This document shows positions 29,371 through 38,508 of a stretch of DNA of 64,000 nucleotides, piece by piece. Under the pieces are notes generated by a model. It had not been told where the DNA came from, searched no databases, and saw only the letters and a list, made by a program, of their open reading frames with translations. How positions within the stretch are numbered: position 1 is the stretch's first letter; every line of letters begins with the position of its first letter. Made by a program: the position numbers and the translations under genes. The stretch comes from JAJXWB01 sp964634325 (GTDB taxonomy: Bacteria; Pseudomonadota; Alphaproteobacteria; Rhizobiales; Beijerinckiaceae), in assembly GCA_964634325.1 (NCBI GenBank), contig CAZWJF010000002.1:186001-250000 (forward strand), written 5' to 3'.

Positions 29371-30387
29371 TCATCGGGCCAGCGCGCGGCGCTTGAGCTC
29401 TTCGGCCGACAGAAGTCCGAGCGTCCGGGAAATCTCGGCGTCGTCGAGCCACTCGGCGACGCGCGCGTGAACGAGCTGTTCGCGCCGCCTCTGCGCATAG
29501 TCGGCCAGGCTGCGGCCGACGAAGTCGCGCAGGGTCAGTATCTCGCCGACCCCGCGGCTGAACTTGTAATGGGCCAGCTTCAGGAGCGTAGAGCCGACAA
29601 ATCCGTAATGTTCCGCCAGCGCCGGGTAGATCGGCAGGATGTAGTCGCGCGACATGTCGTCGACGGCGTAATCCTCGGTGTCCACGGGATGGGTCTTCAG
29701 GCCGGCCTTGTGCATCGCCAGCCGCGCGATGTCGAACATCACCTGCGGCCGCGGATGCGTCGGCGTGTACATGAACGGACGCCCGCGCGCCCACCGCGCG
29801 ATCAGGCTTTCGAGCTTCATGTCGACCGACGCGCCGGCGCGCTCGATATCGGCGACCGCGCTCGGCCAGACGTCGAGATAGCCGACCAGTTCGAAGACCT
29901 CGCGCGTGAACAGCGCCTCGGTCTGGTCCTGTCCGAAGCCGCTCATGTGGGCGAACAGAATGAGCGCGGAGTGATAGACGCCGGCCGGGCCGAGGATCAG
30001 GCGATTTCCCTGCGTCGGGTCGAGCAGGTGGATGGTGTCGGGGTGGAAGCCGTAGAAATTGATCGTCGGCAGGCGGACGACGCCGGGCAGGGCGGCGAAC
30101 AACGCCTGCGAATCTCCGTTGTCGCGCAGCAGTTGCGGGCCGAAATCCTGTGCGAGAACAATATCGTAGTCGACGAGGGCGGTTCGCAGCGTCTTCAGGT
30201 CCGCCAACGACGGCGCCACCAGCGGATAGCGGTCGACCTGCAGCGCAGGATCGAAGAGCTTGACGGCGAAGGCGTAGCCGAAGCTCTGGCAATTGCCGAC
30301 GACCGCGACGCGGCGGCCGGGTTTCGTGCGGCGCAGGGCCTTGTCCCGCCAATGGCGCGCGATCTGGCGGTCGAGTAGCGAGATCAT
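29371..30387 (-). CDS. WcbI-like protein, paralogue of the adjacent gene
   Basis: A 338-residue protein colinear with its neighbour: VAVVGNCQSFGYAFAV with GNCQ at the same positions (31-34), INFYGFHPDTIHLLDPTQG, YHSALILFAHMSGFGQDQTEALF and AEHYGFVGSTLLKLAHYKF. The pair arose by duplication and has diverged strongly, so the two may differ in substrate or form a heteromer. Both C-termini end in ARVAEW followed by an acidic tail. It is divergent from the GSCFA gene, with 93 bp between the two starts, so the locus may be controlled from one intergenic region. Confidence 0.72.
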   Translation of the reverse strand: MISLLDRQIARHWRDKALRRTKPGRRVAVVGNCQSFGYAFAVKLFDPALQVDRYPLVAPSLADLKTLRTALVDYDIVLAQDFGPQLLRDNGDSQALFAALPGVVRLPTINFYGFHPDTIHLLDPTQGNRLILGPAGVYHSALILFAHMSGFGQDQTEALFTREVFELVGYLDVWPSAVADIERAGASVDMKLESLIARWARGRPFMYTPTHPRPQVMFDIARLAMHKAGLKTHPVDTEDYAVDDMSRDYILPIYPALAEHYGFVGSTLLKLAHYKFSRGVGEILTLRDFVGRSLADYAQRRREQLVHARVAEWLDDAEISRTLGLLSAEELKRRALAR

Positions 30388-30480
30388 CCTGCTCAGGGGC
30401 TCAGAGAACGGTCGCCGGCGGCCGGCGTGACAAGTTAGGGCCGCATGCCTATTTTGGCCGACGGCTCCGAGGAGAAGAAC

Positions 30481-31542
30481 GTGTCTTCCAATCCCTACAG
30501 CGACCTACCCGACCATCGGTTCTGGCGCAAGGCCGTGGCCGGCCTGCCGCCCTTCGCCGTCGATCCGATCGTCGATCTACCGTTCCGTATTTCGCCGGCC
30601 GACAAGGTGGCCACTGGCGGCTCGTGCTTCGCCCAGCATCTGGCCAAACGGCTCCAGCAGAGCGGGTTCCACTATTATCAGGCGGAGACGGCGCCCGAGG
30701 GCATGAGCGCGGCCGAGGCCGAGCATCTGCAATACGGCGTCTATTCCTGCCGCTACGGCAATATCTACACGACGCGGCAGTTGCTTCAGCTGTTCGACCG
30801 CGCCTTCGGCCATTTCAAGCCGGAACTGGACGTGTGGACCCGCAAGGACGGCCGCTTCGTCGACCCGTTCCGTCCGCGCGTCAATCCGGACGGCTATGCG
30901 ACGGCGGAGGACGTGCGCGCCGACCGCGAGAAGCATCTGGCGACCGTCCGTCACATGTTCGAGACGCTGGACGTCTTCCTGTTCACTTTCGGGCTGACCG
31001 AGGCCTGGATTCACAAGTCCGACGGCGCCGTGTTGCAGATCGCGCCCGGCGTCGACGGCGGCGAATACGACCCGGACAAGTACGAATTCTGGAACTCGCG
31101 CGTGTCGGAAGTCACGGGAGATTTCCTGGCCTTCGTCGACAAGCTGCGGGCCGTCAATCCGAAGTCGCGGATCATCACCTCGGTGTCGCCGGTGCCGATC
31201 GCCGCGACGCAGGTTCCGCGCCACGTTCTGGTCTCGAATTCGGCCTCGAAGTCGATCCTGCGCGTGGCGGCCGACGAGGTTTCGTCGTCGCGTGAGAACA
31301 TCGCGTATTTCCCGTCCTACGATGTCGTCAACTTCGGACCGAACGCCGCGAAATTCTACGCCGAATCCATGCGGCAACTGACGCCGATCGGAGTGAGCGC
31401 GGTGATGCGCATCTTCTTCGATCACTTCGCGGAAGGCGGAAAGAATTCGACGCCGATCAGGCATCTGAAAGTCGACGTCGCGCGCGAGAGCGCGGAAGCC
31501 GCGAAGATCATTTGCGACGAAGAGGCCATAGAGGCCGCGTAA
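30481..31542 (+). CDS. GSCFA-domain protein (SGNH-like)
   Basis: A 353-residue cytoplasmic-looking protein with ATGGSCFAQHLAKRL (GSCFA at 47-51), the family-defining block, then YGNIYTTRQLLQLFDRAFG, FLFTFGLTEAWIH and VSPVPIAAT. GSCFA domains are predicted SGNH/GDSL-type hydrolases or acyltransferases with Ser in the GSCFA motif as nucleophile; no member has a firmly established role that I know. The GTG at 30481 has GAGGAG 6 bases upstream and is preferred over the ATG at 30445. The stop codon TAA is the loop of the first hairpin of a tandem array. It is divergent from two WcbI-like genes, which also belong to a family with an SGNH-like fold. Confidence 0.8.
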   Translation: MSSNPYSDLPDHRFWRKAVAGLPPFAVDPIVDLPFRISPADKVATGGSCFAQHLAKRLQQSGFHYYQAETAPEGMSAAEAEHLQYGVYSCRYGNIYTTRQLLQLFDRAFGHFKPELDVWTRKDGRFVDPFRPRVNPDGYATAEDVRADREKHLATVRHMFETLDVFLFTFGLTEAWIHKSDGAVLQIAPGVDGGEYDPDKYEFWNSRVSEVTGDFLAFVDKLRAVNPKSRIITSVSPVPIAATQVPRHVLVSNSASKSILRVAADEVSSSRENIAYFPSYDVVNFGPNAAKFYAESMRQLTPIGVSAVMRIFFDHFAEGGKNSTPIRHLKVDVARESAEAAKIICDEEAIEAA

Positions 31543-31584
31543 GCGGCCTCGTCAGAGCAAGAGGCCGCGTAAGCGGCCTCGTCA
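31531..31584. repeat. Tandem hairpin repeat, left side of the assembly gap
   Basis: Two copies of a 30-bp unit, each containing the perfect hairpin GAGGCCGC-GTAA-GCGGCCTC (31531-31550 and 31561-31580), joined by GTCAGAGCAA. The GUAA loop fits the GNRA tetraloop class. The first copy includes the last three codons and the stop of the GSCFA gene. The array runs into the gap. Confidence 0.9.
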
Positions 31585-31684
31585 NNNNNNNNNNNNNNNN
31601 NNNNNNNNNNNNNNNNNNNNNNNNNNNNNNNNNNNNNNNNNNNNNNNNNNNNNNNNNNNNNNNNNNNNNNNNNNNNNNNNNNNN
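31585..31684. other. Assembly gap of 100 N
   Basis: A run of exactly 100 N, which usually denotes a gap of unknown size. Identical repeats border it on both sides, so the gap is almost certainly caused by an unresolved longer repeat array. Confidence 0.97.
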
Positions 31685-31739
31685 AGAGGCCGCGTAAGCG
31701 GCCTCGTCAGAGCAAGAGGCCGCGTAAGCGGCCTCGTCA
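31685..31739. repeat. Tandem hairpin repeat, right side of the assembly gap
   Basis: Two further copies of the same 30-bp unit (hairpins at 31686-31705 and 31716-31735). The phase differs from the left side only by the unknown gap length. The sequence after the last copy (31736-31813) is open in one frame and would encode TAETIDGSLTEAVVGGVL and a short tail before a TAG at 31811. Confidence 0.9.
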
Positions 31740-31841
31740 CCGCGGAAACCATCGACGGCAGTCTGACCGAGGCGGTCGTCGGCGGCGTTCTGGAGCTATG
31801 CGGCCAGGGCTAGCGCAATGTGACAGGCGCGCGGGCCCCGG

Positions 31842-33341
<1,500 letters not shown>

Positions 33342-33551
33342 CAATTCCTCGTGGGCGGGCCGGTCGCCAGTCGAAAGGGATGCTCGACGATTAGGGTAAA
33401 TGCTCAATTAATGGCCATGGTCCACATGTCGCGTATCGACACAAATTCGACATCCGAAACGCGCTCGCGCCGATCGGCGGCGCGGCGGGGGCGACGAAAA
33501 CGTCGGCGACCCCCTATATTGCCGACAACGTTCAATCTTCCGGGATGATTC

Positions 33552-35348
33552 ATGACCGCGACCGCAGACCTCGGCCCGTTGCCCGAATGGAACCTCGCCG
33601 ACCTCTACAGTGGGCTCGACAGCCCGCAGTTTTCGGCCGATCTCGCCGAAGCCGAGAGCCGGTGCCGGGCTTTCGCCGAGAAATGGCGGGGCAAACTCGC
33701 GGAGGCGGCGCGCGGCGAACAGGCGAGCTTCCGGCTGGCCGACGCGGTGCAGGAATTCGAATCGCTGCAGGATCTGCTCGGCCGGATCATGAGCTACGCC
33801 GGGCTGGTTTACGCAGGCGACACGACCAATCCGGTCTGCGCGAAATTCTATGGCGACGCGCAGGAGAAGATCACCGCCTATTCGACGGACCTCCTGTTCT
33901 TCCAGCTCGAATTGAACCGCATCGACGATTCCACGCTCGAAAAGGCGATGGCGTCCGGACCGCTCGAACATTGGCGGCCGTGGCTGATCGACATCCGCAA
34001 GGACAAGCCGCACGAACTGGACGACCAGATCGAGAAATTGTTCCACGAAAAATCCGTCACCGGGCACGCAGCCTGGAACCGGCTGTTCGACGAAACGATC
34101 GCCAGCCTGCGCTTCGAGGTGGACGGCAAGGAGCAGACGCTCGAGCCAACGCTGTCGATGATGCAGGACCCGAGCGAGGACGTCCGACACAAGGCCGCGG
34201 ACGCGATCGCCGCGACGCTGAAGGAAAATCTGCGCACCTTCGCGCTCGTCACCAACACGCTGGCCAAGGACAAGGAGATTTCCGACCGCTGGCGCAAATT
34301 CGGCGACGTCGCGGATTCGCGGCATCTGGCCAATCGCGTCGAGCGCGAGGTGGTCGACGCGCTGGTCGCGGCGGTGCGCGGCGCCTATCCGCGCCTGTCG
34401 CACCGCTATTACCGGCTGAAAGCCAAGTGGTTCGGCAAGGACGCGCTGAACCATTGGGACCGCAATGCGCCGCTGCCGCAGGTCGCCCAGCACATCTATC
34501 CATGGACCGAAGCGCGCGACACGGTTCTGTCGGCCTACGGCGATTTCGCGCCCGCGATGGCCGATATCGCCCGGCGCTTTTTCGACGAGCGCTGGATCGA
34601 CGCGCCGGTGCGTCCGGGCAAGGCGCCGGGCGCCTTCGCGCATCCGACCGTGCCGTCCGCGCATCCCTACGTTCTGCTCAATTATCAGGGCAAGCCGCGC
34701 GACGTGATGACGCTCGCCCACGAACTCGGTCACGGCGTGCATCAGGTGCTGGCCGGCAAGCAGGGCGCGCTGATGGCGCAGACGCCGCTGACGCTCGCCG
34801 AAACCGCGAGCGTGTTCGGCGAGATGCTGACGTTTCGCGCGTTGCTCGCCAAGACGACCGACAGTGCGCAGCGGCGCGCGCTGATCGCCTCGAAGGTCGA
34901 GGACATGATCAATACGGTCGTGCGCCAGATCGCCTTCTACACGTTCGAGCGGGAGGTCCACACGCGCCGCCGCGACGGCGAACTGACGGCGGACCAACTG
35001 TGCGAGGTGTGGATGAGCGTGCAGGGCGAGAGCCTCGGACCTGCGATCAAGCTGCAGCCGGGCTACGAGACCTTTTGGGCCTATATCCCGCACTTCATCC
35101 ATTCGCCGTTCTACGTCTACGCCTACGCCTTCGGCGACTGCCTGGTGAATTCGCTGTACGGCGTCTACCGCCGCGCGGAGCACGGCTTCGTCGAGCGCTA
35201 TTTCGACATGCTGAAGGCCGGCGGCGCGAAGCACCATTCCGAACTGCTCGCGCCGTTCGGACTGGACGCCACGGACCCGGCGTTCTGGAACATCGGGCTC
35301 GGGATGATCGAGGAGTTGATCATCGAGCTGGAGGGGATGGAGGGGTGA
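33552..35348 (+). CDS. pepF: PepF, M3-family oligoendopeptidase
   Basis: A 598-residue cytoplasmic zinc metallopeptidase of the M3B type that cleaves short peptides. The zinc motif HELGH is at 390-394 within MTLAHELGHGVHQVLAG, and the third ligand is likely the Glu in LAETASVFGEML about 25 residues later. The N-terminal helical lobe starts NLADLYSGLDSPQFSADL. Length is normal. A TATATT at 33525-33530 could be part of a -10 element. The toxin-antitoxin pair follows 41 bp after the stop. Confidence 0.94.
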   Translation: MTATADLGPLPEWNLADLYSGLDSPQFSADLAEAESRCRAFAEKWRGKLAEAARGEQASFRLADAVQEFESLQDLLGRIMSYAGLVYAGDTTNPVCAKFYGDAQEKITAYSTDLLFFQLELNRIDDSTLEKAMASGPLEHWRPWLIDIRKDKPHELDDQIEKLFHEKSVTGHAAWNRLFDETIASLRFEVDGKEQTLEPTLSMMQDPSEDVRHKAADAIAATLKENLRTFALVTNTLAKDKEISDRWRKFGDVADSRHLANRVEREVVDALVAAVRGAYPRLSHRYYRLKAKWFGKDALNHWDRNAPLPQVAQHIYPWTEARDTVLSAYGDFAPAMADIARRFFDERWIDAPVRPGKAPGAFAHPTVPSAHPYVLLNYQGKPRDVMTLAHELGHGVHQVLAGKQGALMAQTPLTLAETASVFGEMLTFRALLAKTTDSAQRRALIASKVEDMINTVVRQIAFYTFEREVHTRRRDGELTADQLCEVWMSVQGESLGPAIKLQPGYETFWAYIPHFIHSPFYVYAYAFGDCLVNSLYGVYRRAEHGFVERYFDMLKAGGAKHHSELLAPFGLDATDPAFWNIGLGMIEELIIELEGMEG

Positions 35349-35358
35349 TTGTCGCTAT

Positions 35359-35377
35359 GTTATACTAATCGTATAAC
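35359..35377. promoter_or_regulatory. Inverted repeat before the toxin-antitoxin pair
   Basis: GTTATAC (35359-35365) and GTATAAC (35371-35377) form a perfect 7-bp inverted repeat with a 5-base centre, overlapping a -10-like TATACT at 35361-35366 and ending 12 bases before the antitoxin ATG. This is the usual position for an operator bound by an AbrB-type antitoxin. It is AT-rich against its surroundings. Confidence 0.6.
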
Positions 35378-35389
35378 GGAAGTCGGCTC

Positions 35390-35614
35390 ATGAAAATCGA
35401 ACCCAAGCGCATCGGCAATTCCACGGGCTTCATCATTCCTCGCGACGTAGTCGTGCGTCTGGGGATCGACCAAGGCAAGACGTTCTATCTCACCGAGACG
35501 GCCGACGGCGGCTTTCGCATTACGCCCTACGATCCGGATTTCGATGCGGCCATGCAGATCGCCGACGGGTTGATTGAGGAATACAAGGATACGCTGCGGA
35601 CGCTTTCCAAATGA
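35390..35614 (+). CDS. AbrB/MazE-type antitoxin of a Doc system
   Basis: A 74-residue protein. Residues 1-45 form a swapped-hairpin AbrB DNA-binding domain (IGNSTGFIIPRDVVVRLGIDQG), and the acidic tail (about 48-74; DPDFDAAMQIADGLIEEYKDTL) is expected to wrap the toxin, as in Phd/MazE-type antitoxins. Its TGA overlaps the toxin ATG (ATGA). It probably represses its own promoter through the upstream inverted repeat. Confidence 0.85.
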   Translation: MKIEPKRIGNSTGFIIPRDVVVRLGIDQGKTFYLTETADGGFRITPYDPDFDAAMQIADGLIEEYKDTLRTLSK

Positions 35615-35997
35615 GCGAGCCCCGGTGGCTGACGCTCGACGAGGTCCGCGCCGCCCACGAGAAGCAGTTGAAGCGCTTTGGCGGGCCGCCGGGCCTGCGC
35701 GACGAGGGCGCGCTGGAGTCCGCGCTGTCGCGTCCGGTCAACCGCTTCCATTACGGCGAGAGCGATCTGGCTGCGCTCGCTGCGTCCTACGCCTTCGGGC
35801 TCGCGCGCAACCACGCGTTCGTCGACGGCAACAAGCGGATCGCGTTTCTGGCGATGATGATGTTTCTGCGGCTTAACGGAATTCAATTTGCGCCGCAGCA
35901 GGCGCAGGCTACATCGATCATGCTTTCTCTGGCTGCCGGCGAGACCAGTGAAGAAGCTATGACACGATGGATTCGCGACAATTGGCCGAAGGCTTAG
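35611..35997 (+). CDS. doc: Doc/Fic-family toxin
   Basis: A 128-residue Doc-type protein with the Fic motif HAFVDGNKRIAF (His 68, Asp 72, GNKR 73-76), the usual core of Doc kinases that phosphorylate EF-Tu and stop translation. The Doc variant of the motif ends in K/R rather than the second Arg of AMP-transferring Fic proteins. Overlap with the antitoxin indicates tightly coupled expression. The pair is inserted between housekeeping genes and may be of mobile origin, but no flanking repeats or integrase are visible. Confidence 0.88.
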   Translation: MSEPRWLTLDEVRAAHEKQLKRFGGPPGLRDEGALESALSRPVNRFHYGESDLAALAASYAFGLARNHAFVDGNKRIAFLAMMMFLRLNGIQFAPQQAQATSIMLSLAAGETSEEAMTRWIRDNWPKA

Positions 35998-36016
35998 GAG
36001 GGCCCATATACCGCCC

Positions 36017-37366
36017 ATGACCGACCGCGAAGCCAATCGTTTCTCCGCCCGCGCCGCGCGCTACGCCAAGGTGGGCGCCAATGTCGGCGGCGCGGCCGCG
36101 CGCTTCGCCGCGCAGCAGCTCACCGGCGGGCGCACCAGCGCGCGCGATGCGTCGAACGCCGCCGTGCTCGCCAAGGCGCTCGGCGGCCTCAAGGGCCCGC
36201 TGATGAAAGTCGCCCAGCTGATGGCGACGGTGCCGGACCTGCTGCCGCCGGAATATGCGGACGAACTGGCGAAGCTCCAGTCGGACGCGCCGCCGATGGG
36301 GGCGGCATTCGTCAAGCGCCGCATGCAGGCCGAACTCGGCGCGGACTGGCAGAAGAAATTCAAGTCGTTCGATCTGAAGCCGTCCGCCGCCGCCTCGCTC
36401 GGGCAGGTGCACAAAGCCACGAGCCTCGACGGCCATGCGCTCGCCTGCAAGCTGCAATATCCGGATATGAAATCGGCGGTCGAGGCCGACCTGAAACAGC
36501 TCGACATTCTGTTCGCCATCCACAAGCGCTTCGATCCGGTGATCGATTCCAGCGAGGCGGTGAAGGAGATCGGCGCGCGCGTGCGCGAGGAGCTCGACTA
36601 CGTGCGCGAAGCCAAGCACGCCGCGCTGTACGGGTTCATGCTCGATGGCGTGAAGGAAGTGCGCGTCCCGCAGGTCCGCGGCGCGCTTTCGACGGGACGC
36701 CTGCTGACCATGGACTGGCTCGACGGCGAGCGGATCCTGACCTTCAAGACGGCGCCGCAGGCTGTGCGCGACAGGATCGGCGTCGCCATGTTCAAGGCGT
36801 GGTGGCTGCCGTTCTCGCGCTTCGGCGTCATCCACGGCGACCCGCATCTCGGCAACTATTCGGTGTTCGGACAGGGCGAGGGCATCAACCTGCTCGATTA
36901 CGGCTGTATCCGCATCTTCCCGCCCAAGTTCGTCGACGGCGTCGTCGATCTCTACCGCGGACTGCGCGAGAACGACGAGAAGCGCATCGTGCACGCCTAC
37001 GAGACATGGGGCTTCAGGGGTTTGCGCAAGGATCTGATCGACACGCTGAATATCTGGGCGCGGTTCATCTACGGGCCGCTGCTCGAAGACCGCGTGCGCA
37101 CCATCGCCGACGGGGTGGACCCGGGAAAGTACGGCCGGCGCGAGGCCTTCACCGTTCATCAGGCGCTCAAGACCAAGGGGCCGGTGACCGTGCCGCGGGA
37201 ATTCGTGTTCCTCGACCGTGCGGCGGTCGGCCTCGGCTCCGTGTTCCTGCATCTCGGCGCGGAACTGAACTATCACCGCATGTTCGAGGAAGCGCTGGGA
37301 GATTTCCATATCGACGCGCTGACGAGGGATCAGGCGGCGGCTCTGGCGAAAGCGAACCTGGCGTAG
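36017..37366 (+). CDS. ABC1/UbiB-family atypical kinase
   Basis: A 449-residue protein of the AarF/ABC1 kinase-like family. Visible features are LKGPLMKVAQLMATVPDLLPPEYADEL in parts (the KxGQ motif reads KVAQ), an Ala-rich nucleotide loop SAAASLGQVHKA, the ACKLQYPDM lysine, the catalytic VIHGDPHLGNY and the metal-binding LLDYGCIRIF (DYG in place of DFG). Family members support ubiquinone synthesis or lipid homeostasis; the exact role here is not clear. No TM tail is present, unlike UbiB of E. coli. It starts 19 bp after the toxin stop and may be read through from it. Confidence 0.85.
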   Translation: MTDREANRFSARAARYAKVGANVGGAAARFAAQQLTGGRTSARDASNAAVLAKALGGLKGPLMKVAQLMATVPDLLPPEYADELAKLQSDAPPMGAAFVKRRMQAELGADWQKKFKSFDLKPSAAASLGQVHKATSLDGHALACKLQYPDMKSAVEADLKQLDILFAIHKRFDPVIDSSEAVKEIGARVREELDYVREAKHAALYGFMLDGVKEVRVPQVRGALSTGRLLTMDWLDGERILTFKTAPQAVRDRIGVAMFKAWWLPFSRFGVIHGDPHLGNYSVFGQGEGINLLDYGCIRIFPPKFVDGVVDLYRGLRENDEKRIVHAYETWGFRGLRKDLIDTLNIWARFIYGPLLEDRVRTIADGVDPGKYGRREAFTVHQALKTKGPVTVPREFVFLDRAAVGLGSVFLHLGAELNYHRMFEEALGDFHIDALTRDQAAALAKANLA

Positions 37367-37639
37367 CCGCCTTCGGCCGCTTCGGCGCGGGCGCGCTGTT
37401 TCAGCGATGGCGGAACCATCCGGTCTGCGTTTCTTCGTGCGCCGCGCTGGCGCGCGCGGCGTTCATTTGGCTGTTTCGAGGCCGTTTCCGACCGCAATCT
37501 TGAACTTGGGCGTACGCAGCCCGTGGAACTTCTTGAGACTAATCAATGCGCTGCTCCCCCGAATGGCGTCCGATTGCGCATAACGAAGCAATAACAATCG
37601 CGCCGAATCGGCAGCGAGGGGTGGAGAGAGGAGGGTGTC

Positions 37640-38080
37640 ATGGCGAGCATCGAATCGATCGTGCGCTTTACTGCGTTTCTTGCCATTGCAGGCGCAATGG
37701 TCCCGTCGGCGGCCAGAGCGACCGAGGCGACCGACATCGGCAAGCGCGAGTTCAACACCTATTGCGCGCTTTGCCATGGAGCGGACGGCAAGGGCGGCGG
37801 ACCGTTCAGCGGCCTCGTCAACAAGAAGGTGCCGGATCTCACGGTCCTGTCCAAGAACAACGGCGGCGTGTTCCCGTTCGACTCGACCTTCGAGATCGTC
37901 AGCGGGGCGAGGGACATGCCGGGTCACGGCACGCGCGAAATGCCGATCTGGGGCGACCATTACAAGGAGAAAGCGCCGCAGGATCTGGGGCCATATTTCG
38001 CGCCGGCCGACGTTTCGTCATACGTTCGCGGAAAGATTCTCGCGCTCATCGGCTATATCTCGACGCTGCAGGCCAAATAG
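37640..38080 (+). CDS. Class I c-type cytochrome
   Basis: A 146-residue periplasmic cytochrome c with signal peptide 1-27 (ending ARA), one heme-binding CALCH at 42-46 and a probable axial Met at 101 (REMPIWG). It carries electrons in the periplasm, probably towards a terminal oxidase; the oxidase subunit IV gene 165 bp downstream supports this. The GGAGAGAGGAGGG stretch just upstream of ATG 37640 is a strong ribosome-binding region. The 273 bp before it hold no gene I can support. Confidence 0.9.
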   Translation: MASIESIVRFTAFLAIAGAMVPSAARATEATDIGKREFNTYCALCHGADGKGGGPFSGLVNKKVPDLTVLSKNNGGVFPFDSTFEIVSGARDMPGHGTREMPIWGDHYKEKAPQDLGPYFAPADVSSYVRGKILALIGYISTLQAK

Positions 38081-38245
38081 GCCTGGCGCGCAGTCCTGGG
38101 CGGGTGCGCCGCAAGACCCTCGGGCGGGTCGTCGATCCGCTCCGAACAAAGGCGCGGTCTGGCGGCCGGTTTCTTGGGCGCGGTTGCAGCTTGCCGCCGC
38201 CTCCTTTAAGACATGCCTTCTCTAGCAGGGAACAGCGAGGGGAGC

Positions 38246-38401
38246 ATGGCGAACGACGGCAACGCGATCCAATCCTATGGCCATCCGGACATGGATTACG
38301 TCGAGCACGAAAACACCTACAAGCTCTTCATCAACCTCTTCAAATGGGGCACGGTGTTCTGCATCGGCTGCGTGGTGCTGCTGGCGGTCGTGACGCTCTG
38401 A
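38246..38401 (+). CDS. aa3-type cytochrome c oxidase subunit IV
   Basis: A 51-residue single-span protein. The polar N-terminus with MDYVEHENTYKLFINLFKWG is the family signature, followed by one TM (about 33-50). This small subunit accompanies alphaproteobacterial aa3 oxidases; the large subunits are not in the window. GAGGGGAG at 38237-38244 marks the start; an upstream in-frame ATG at 38213 is not preferred. Confidence 0.88.
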   Translation: MANDGNAIQSYGHPDMDYVEHENTYKLFINLFKWGTVFCIGCVVLLAVVTL

Positions 38402-38450
38402 CCGAAAAAGTCGCGCCCGCTTCCGCGGTCGGGCTTTGAACGCCGAAACA

Positions 38451-38481
38451 AAAAAGGCCGGCCCGATGGGCCGGCCTTTTT
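38451..38481. terminator. Bidirectional terminator between oxidase subunit IV and pntB
   Basis: AAAAAGGCCGGCCC (38451-38464) pairs with GGGCCGGCCTTTTT (38468-38481) around GAT. Both flanks supply T-tracts for transcripts from either side, which suits the convergent arrangement. Confidence 0.92.
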
Positions 38482-38508
38482 CGTCTCTGTCGATCCGGTT
38501 CGTCGTCG

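Noticed and set aside
31512..31697. A coding frame running through the repeats and N
   Set aside because: The frame depends on unknown bases in the gap; the true length there is not known.
31531..31739. CRISPR array
   Set aside because: Units are strictly tandem with identical 10-base linkers and no unique spacers; no cas genes are present.
33408..35237. A 609-codon minus-strand frame over pepF
   Set aside because: Antisense shadow of an oligoendopeptidase with intact zinc motif.
37367..37639. A gene between the ABC1 kinase and cytochrome c
   Set aside because: Short frames on both strands lack ribosome-binding sites and recognisable features; I see no supported feature in these 273 bases beyond the ribosome-binding region of the cytochrome gene.
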